From the NCBI RefSeq assembly GCF_016820495.1, contig NZ_JADHDU010000002.1, forward strand, positions 186,001-250,000: a DNA stretch of 64,000 bases, written 5' to 3'. Source of the DNA: Planococcus beigongshangi (GTDB lineage Bacteria; Bacillota; Bacilli; Bacillales_A; Planococcaceae). Positions within the stretch are counted from its first letter, which is position 1. Each line of letters begins with the position of its first letter. A program made the translations under genes and the position numbers. Shown in pieces: positions 62,217 through 64,000 of this stretch. Below the pieces are notes generated by a model. That model worked only from the letters and a program-made list of their open reading frames with translations, had not been told where the DNA came from and made no database searches.

Positions 62217-63131
62217 TTATTCAATAGTTGATGAACGGAGCGCGAGTGCCAGTGAAAATAATTTACTTTCAGCACTGTCGGCCCGGGAAGTCAGAACAAT
62301 CGGCGCTTTTGCACCTGCAATGACACCGCCGACTTTGGCCTGTGCAAAGTAGACCAAAGATTTGTATAGGATGTTGCCTGATTCAATATTTGGAACAACT
62401 AAAATGTCAGCTTTTCCGGCTGTATCGCCGGAGATGCCTTTATGCTCGGCTGCAAGTGTAGAAATCGCGTTGTCGAGAGCTAGGGGCCCGTCGACGATGC
62501 AATCCTTGATCTGCCCTCTTTGGTTCATGACAGTCAAGGCGGCTGCATCCATGGTTGCCGGCATTGCCGGATTGACCACTTCAACAGCAGCGAGTGGAGC
62601 CACTACAGGCGTTTCCACTCCGAGCGAGCGGGCGATGTGCACGGCGTTGCGAATGATTTGAGCTTTTTGCTTCAAATTAGGTGTTATGTTCATGCCGGCA
62701 TCCGTAACATAAATGAGCCGGTTGAAACCCTGGATTTCAAATGCGGCTACATGGGACAGGATATTTTCCGTCCGCAAACCGTATTCTTCATTCAGAACTG
62801 CTTTGAGGAGCACAGCCGTGGCAATATGCCCTTTCATCAGGACACTCGATTCTTCGGTGAAAACGGATTTTACAGCTTCACTTGCAGCTTTTGCAGCTCC
62901 GCTTGCGTTGTAAAGACGGACTTTCGGATGGTCCAGCAGATGAGGGTAATGCTTGCTGATCATCCGCCTTAATTTGGCTTCTTCATCAAACAGGCTGAAA
63001 CTCGCAATCTCACGGCTGATCGCTAAATCCACTGCTTCCAATACTTCAAGGTCGGCAGCAGCGGCGACCGCTACGTCATGTTGTTTCTGTTCCATGGATA
63101 TCTGATTGACAAGCTCATTTAATGTGGTCAA
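62217..63131 (-). CDS. ptb: Phosphate butyryltransferase
   Basis: About 304 aa, PTA_PTB family. LMKGHIATAVLLKAVL, DAGMNITPNL, VDGPLALDNAIS and TSRADSAESKLFSLALAL are strong matches. First structural gene of the bkd operon. The start is taken as TTG 63131 with GGGGTG 6 bases upstream; a GTG at 63140 overlaps that site. Confidence 0.94.
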   Translation of the reverse strand: MTTLNELVNQISMEQKQHDVAVAAAADLEVLEAVDLAISREIASFSLFDEEAKLRRMISKHYPHLLDHPKVRLYNASGAAKAASEAVKSVFTEESSVLMKGHIATAVLLKAVLNEEYGLRTENILSHVAAFEIQGFNRLIYVTDAGMNITPNLKQKAQIIRNAVHIARSLGVETPVVAPLAAVEVVNPAMPATMDAAALTVMNQRGQIKDCIVDGPLALDNAISTLAAEHKGISGDTAGKADILVVPNIESGNILYKSLVYFAQAKVGGVIAGAKAPIVLTSRADSAESKLFSLALALRSSTIE

Positions 63132-63191
63132 ACTATTCACCCCATTCTTATCTAATTAAAACAGATAGTTCCGCGTAATATAAGGGATGTA

Positions 63192-63207
63192 AGCGTTTTA
63201 TCAGCCT
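63192..63207 (-). promoter_or_regulatory. Weak sigma-54 (-24/-12) candidate upstream of ptb
   Basis: Minus strand AGGCTGATAAAACGCT keeps the invariant GG and GC at the right 12-bp offset but matches little else of TGGCACG-N4-TTGCW. Listed because bkdR lies upstream; low confidence. Confidence 0.25.
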
Positions 63208-63224
63208 AAAATGCCTCATCCTTT

Positions 63225-63259
63225 TGCAAATCCTTGCAAAAGCGTGCAATTTACTGCAA
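63225..63259. repeat. Four phased TGCAA repeats between bkdR and ptb
   Basis: TGCAA occurs at 63225, 63235, 63245 and 63255, each exactly 10 bp apart, with unrelated 5-bp spacers (ATCCT, AAGCG, TTTAC). All face the same side of the helix. They fill the gap just after the bkdR stop, some 95-130 bp upstream of ptb, where an activator site is expected. Confidence 0.7.
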
Positions 63260-63262
63260 AAA

Positions 63263-64000
63263 TCAATCCAAACCGAATTTTTCAAGTTTGTAATAAAGGG
63301 TCCGGAGAGAAATATCCAAAGATTTCGCCGTTCTGGATTTATTGCCTTTATGCAGCTCAAGCGCCTTTTGCAAGATGCCGCGTTCTACAGTTTCCAGCTG
63401 TTCCTGCAGGGGGCTCCCGCTTTCAATCGCCACTTCATTTTTTGCCTCGGGGGCTTTGATCATATTCAGTGGAATATATTGTTCATTTAGCACTTTTTCA
63501 TTGTTATTCATGAAAATCATCGCTCTGCTGAGTACATTTTCCAGCTCACGCACATTGCCCGGCCAATCGTATAACCGCAGTAAATGCAGCGCTTTTTCCG
63601 TAATCGACTCCACATTTCTGCCGTATTCCTGATTCAGTTTCATCAATAGCCGGTCGACGATGCGGGGAATATCCTGCTTCCTGCTTCTGAGCGGCGGAAT
63701 CAGGATCGGCATGCGGTTGAGGCGGTAGTAGAGGTCTTCCCTGAAAGTCCCATCGAGCAGCGCTTTTTCCATATTAGCGTTCGTGGAGGCGATGACGCGC
63801 ACATTTACGGGTACCGATTTGGTCCCTCCGATCCGTAAAGTTTCATGTTCCTGCAGGACACGCAGCAATTTGCTTTGGATCGATGGCGATAAATCACCGA
63901 TTTCATCAATGAAGATACTGCCGTTATGAGCCTCTTCGATCAGCCCTTTTTTCTTGCCGCTTTTTATGCCCGGCACCGCCCCTTCTTCATAGCCAAAAAG
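63263..64000 (-). CDS. bkdR: Sigma-54-type transcriptional activator BkdR, C-terminal part
   Basis: About 246 aa visible; the 5' end, with sensory domain and Walker A, lies beyond the window. AAA+ landmarks: Walker B IFIDEIGDLSPSIQSKLLRVLQ, sensor I VIASTNANMEKAL, arginine-finger region FREDLYYRLNRMPI, and WPGNVRELENVL. The C-terminal Fis-type HTH ends GNKSRTAKSLDISLRTLYYK. The loop that contacts sigma-54, normally GAFTGA, reads GAVPGI after FGYEE. It lies directly upstream of ptb on the same strand, as bkdR does in B. subtilis. Confidence 0.9.
   Translation of the reverse strand, partial: LFGYEEGAVPGIKSGKKKGLIEEAHNGSIFIDEIGDLSPSIQSKLLRVLQEHETLRIGGTKSVPVNVRVIASTNANMEKALLDGTFREDLYYRLNRMPILIPPLRSRKQDIPRIVDRLLMKLNQEYGRNVESITEKALHLLRLYDWPGNVRELENVLSRAMIFMNNNEKVLNEQYIPLNMIKAPEAKNEVAIESGSPLQEQLETVERGILQKALELHKGNKSRTAKSLDISLRTLYYKLEKFGLD

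Noticed and set aside
63225-63259. Short tandem array as a CRISPR remnant
   Set aside because: Five-base repeats with five-base spacers are far too short; no cas gene or leader is present.
63225-63259. Sigma-54 promoter formed by neighbouring TTGCA words
   Set aside because: Pairs such as TTGCACG and TTGCA are one base too close for the -24/-12 spacing, and the -24 GG is replaced by TG.

Overview
The window reads as chromosome of a low-to-mid GC Firmicute of the Planococcaceae type (Planococcus or a close relative). Support comes from strong Bacillus-like Shine-Dalgarno sites with frequent TTG and GTG starts, and from two long gene blocks that match the remembered Bacillus subtilis yne order (parC-parE-yneT-plsY-yneR-yneQ-yneP-acnA ... 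yneK-ccdC-ccdA) and yqj/yqi order (yqjP-proI-namA-rnz-polY-yqjE-yqjD-yqjC-yqjA-brxB-bkd operon). The small spore genes that sit around citB/acnA in B. subtilis are absent, which fits a non-sporulating planococcus. The genus call is inference; no rRNA or tRNA gene was seen.

Layout. 1-9500: accessory metal-resistance island: the 3' part of a CadA-type P-ATPase, a dihydrolipoyl-dehydrogenase-like flavoprotein, a SAM methyltransferase, a second flavoprotein disulfide reductase, and a complete mercury operon (merR-merE-merT-merP-merA, minus strand) behind a MerR-type operator. The island ends at a three-subsite array that looks like a serine-resolvase res site, and the left half of its crossover site recurs about 5.4 kb away on the other side of the mer genes. 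9.6-11.8 kb: quinone/electrophile-stress cluster under an MhqR-like MarR repressor with two matching operators. 11.9-12.8 kb: guanidine-I riboswitch and paired SMR exporters. 12.8-24.3 kb: housekeeping yne block with topoisomerase IV (LexA-box-like site upstream), PlsY and aconitase. 24.6-29.4 kb: small or accessory genes, including an integrase-fold protein lacking catalytic residues, a 35-aa membrane peptide, MscL and a lytic transglycosylase. 29.4-34.8 kb: CcdC, thioredoxin-like protein, CcdA and a heterodimeric ABC exporter. 35.1-37.7 kb: argGH behind an ARG box. 38.5-49.9 kb: yqj block, with a proline T-box in front of proC, an unannotated type I toxin-antitoxin locus, RNase Z, Pol IV, and propionyl/methylmalonyl-CoA genes. 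50-64 kb: methylmalonyl-CoA mutase with its MeaB chaperone, then the bkd operon (ptb-bcd-buk-lpdV-bkdAA-bkdAB-bkdB) with the start of its bkdR activator cut off by the window edge.

How the genes work together. The right-hand 18 kb forms a route from branched-chain amino acids to acyl-CoA (bcd, bkd, ptb, buk) and on from propionyl-CoA to succinyl-CoA (carboxyltransferase, epimerase, mutase, MeaB). The left side handles soft metals and electrophiles. Intergenic gaps are seeded with two families of dispersed palindromic repeats, one of which lies inside the bkd operon.

The most interesting items are (i) a TxpA/RatA-like type I toxin-antitoxin pair at 41.7-42.1 kb whose toxin promoter overlaps a LexA-box-like sequence, (ii) the res-like site bordering the mer genes, (iii) four TGCAA repeats at exact 10-bp spacing between bkdR and ptb, together with a BkdR whose GAFTGA loop reads GAVPGI, and (iv) a tyrosine-recombinase-like protein without the nucleophile.
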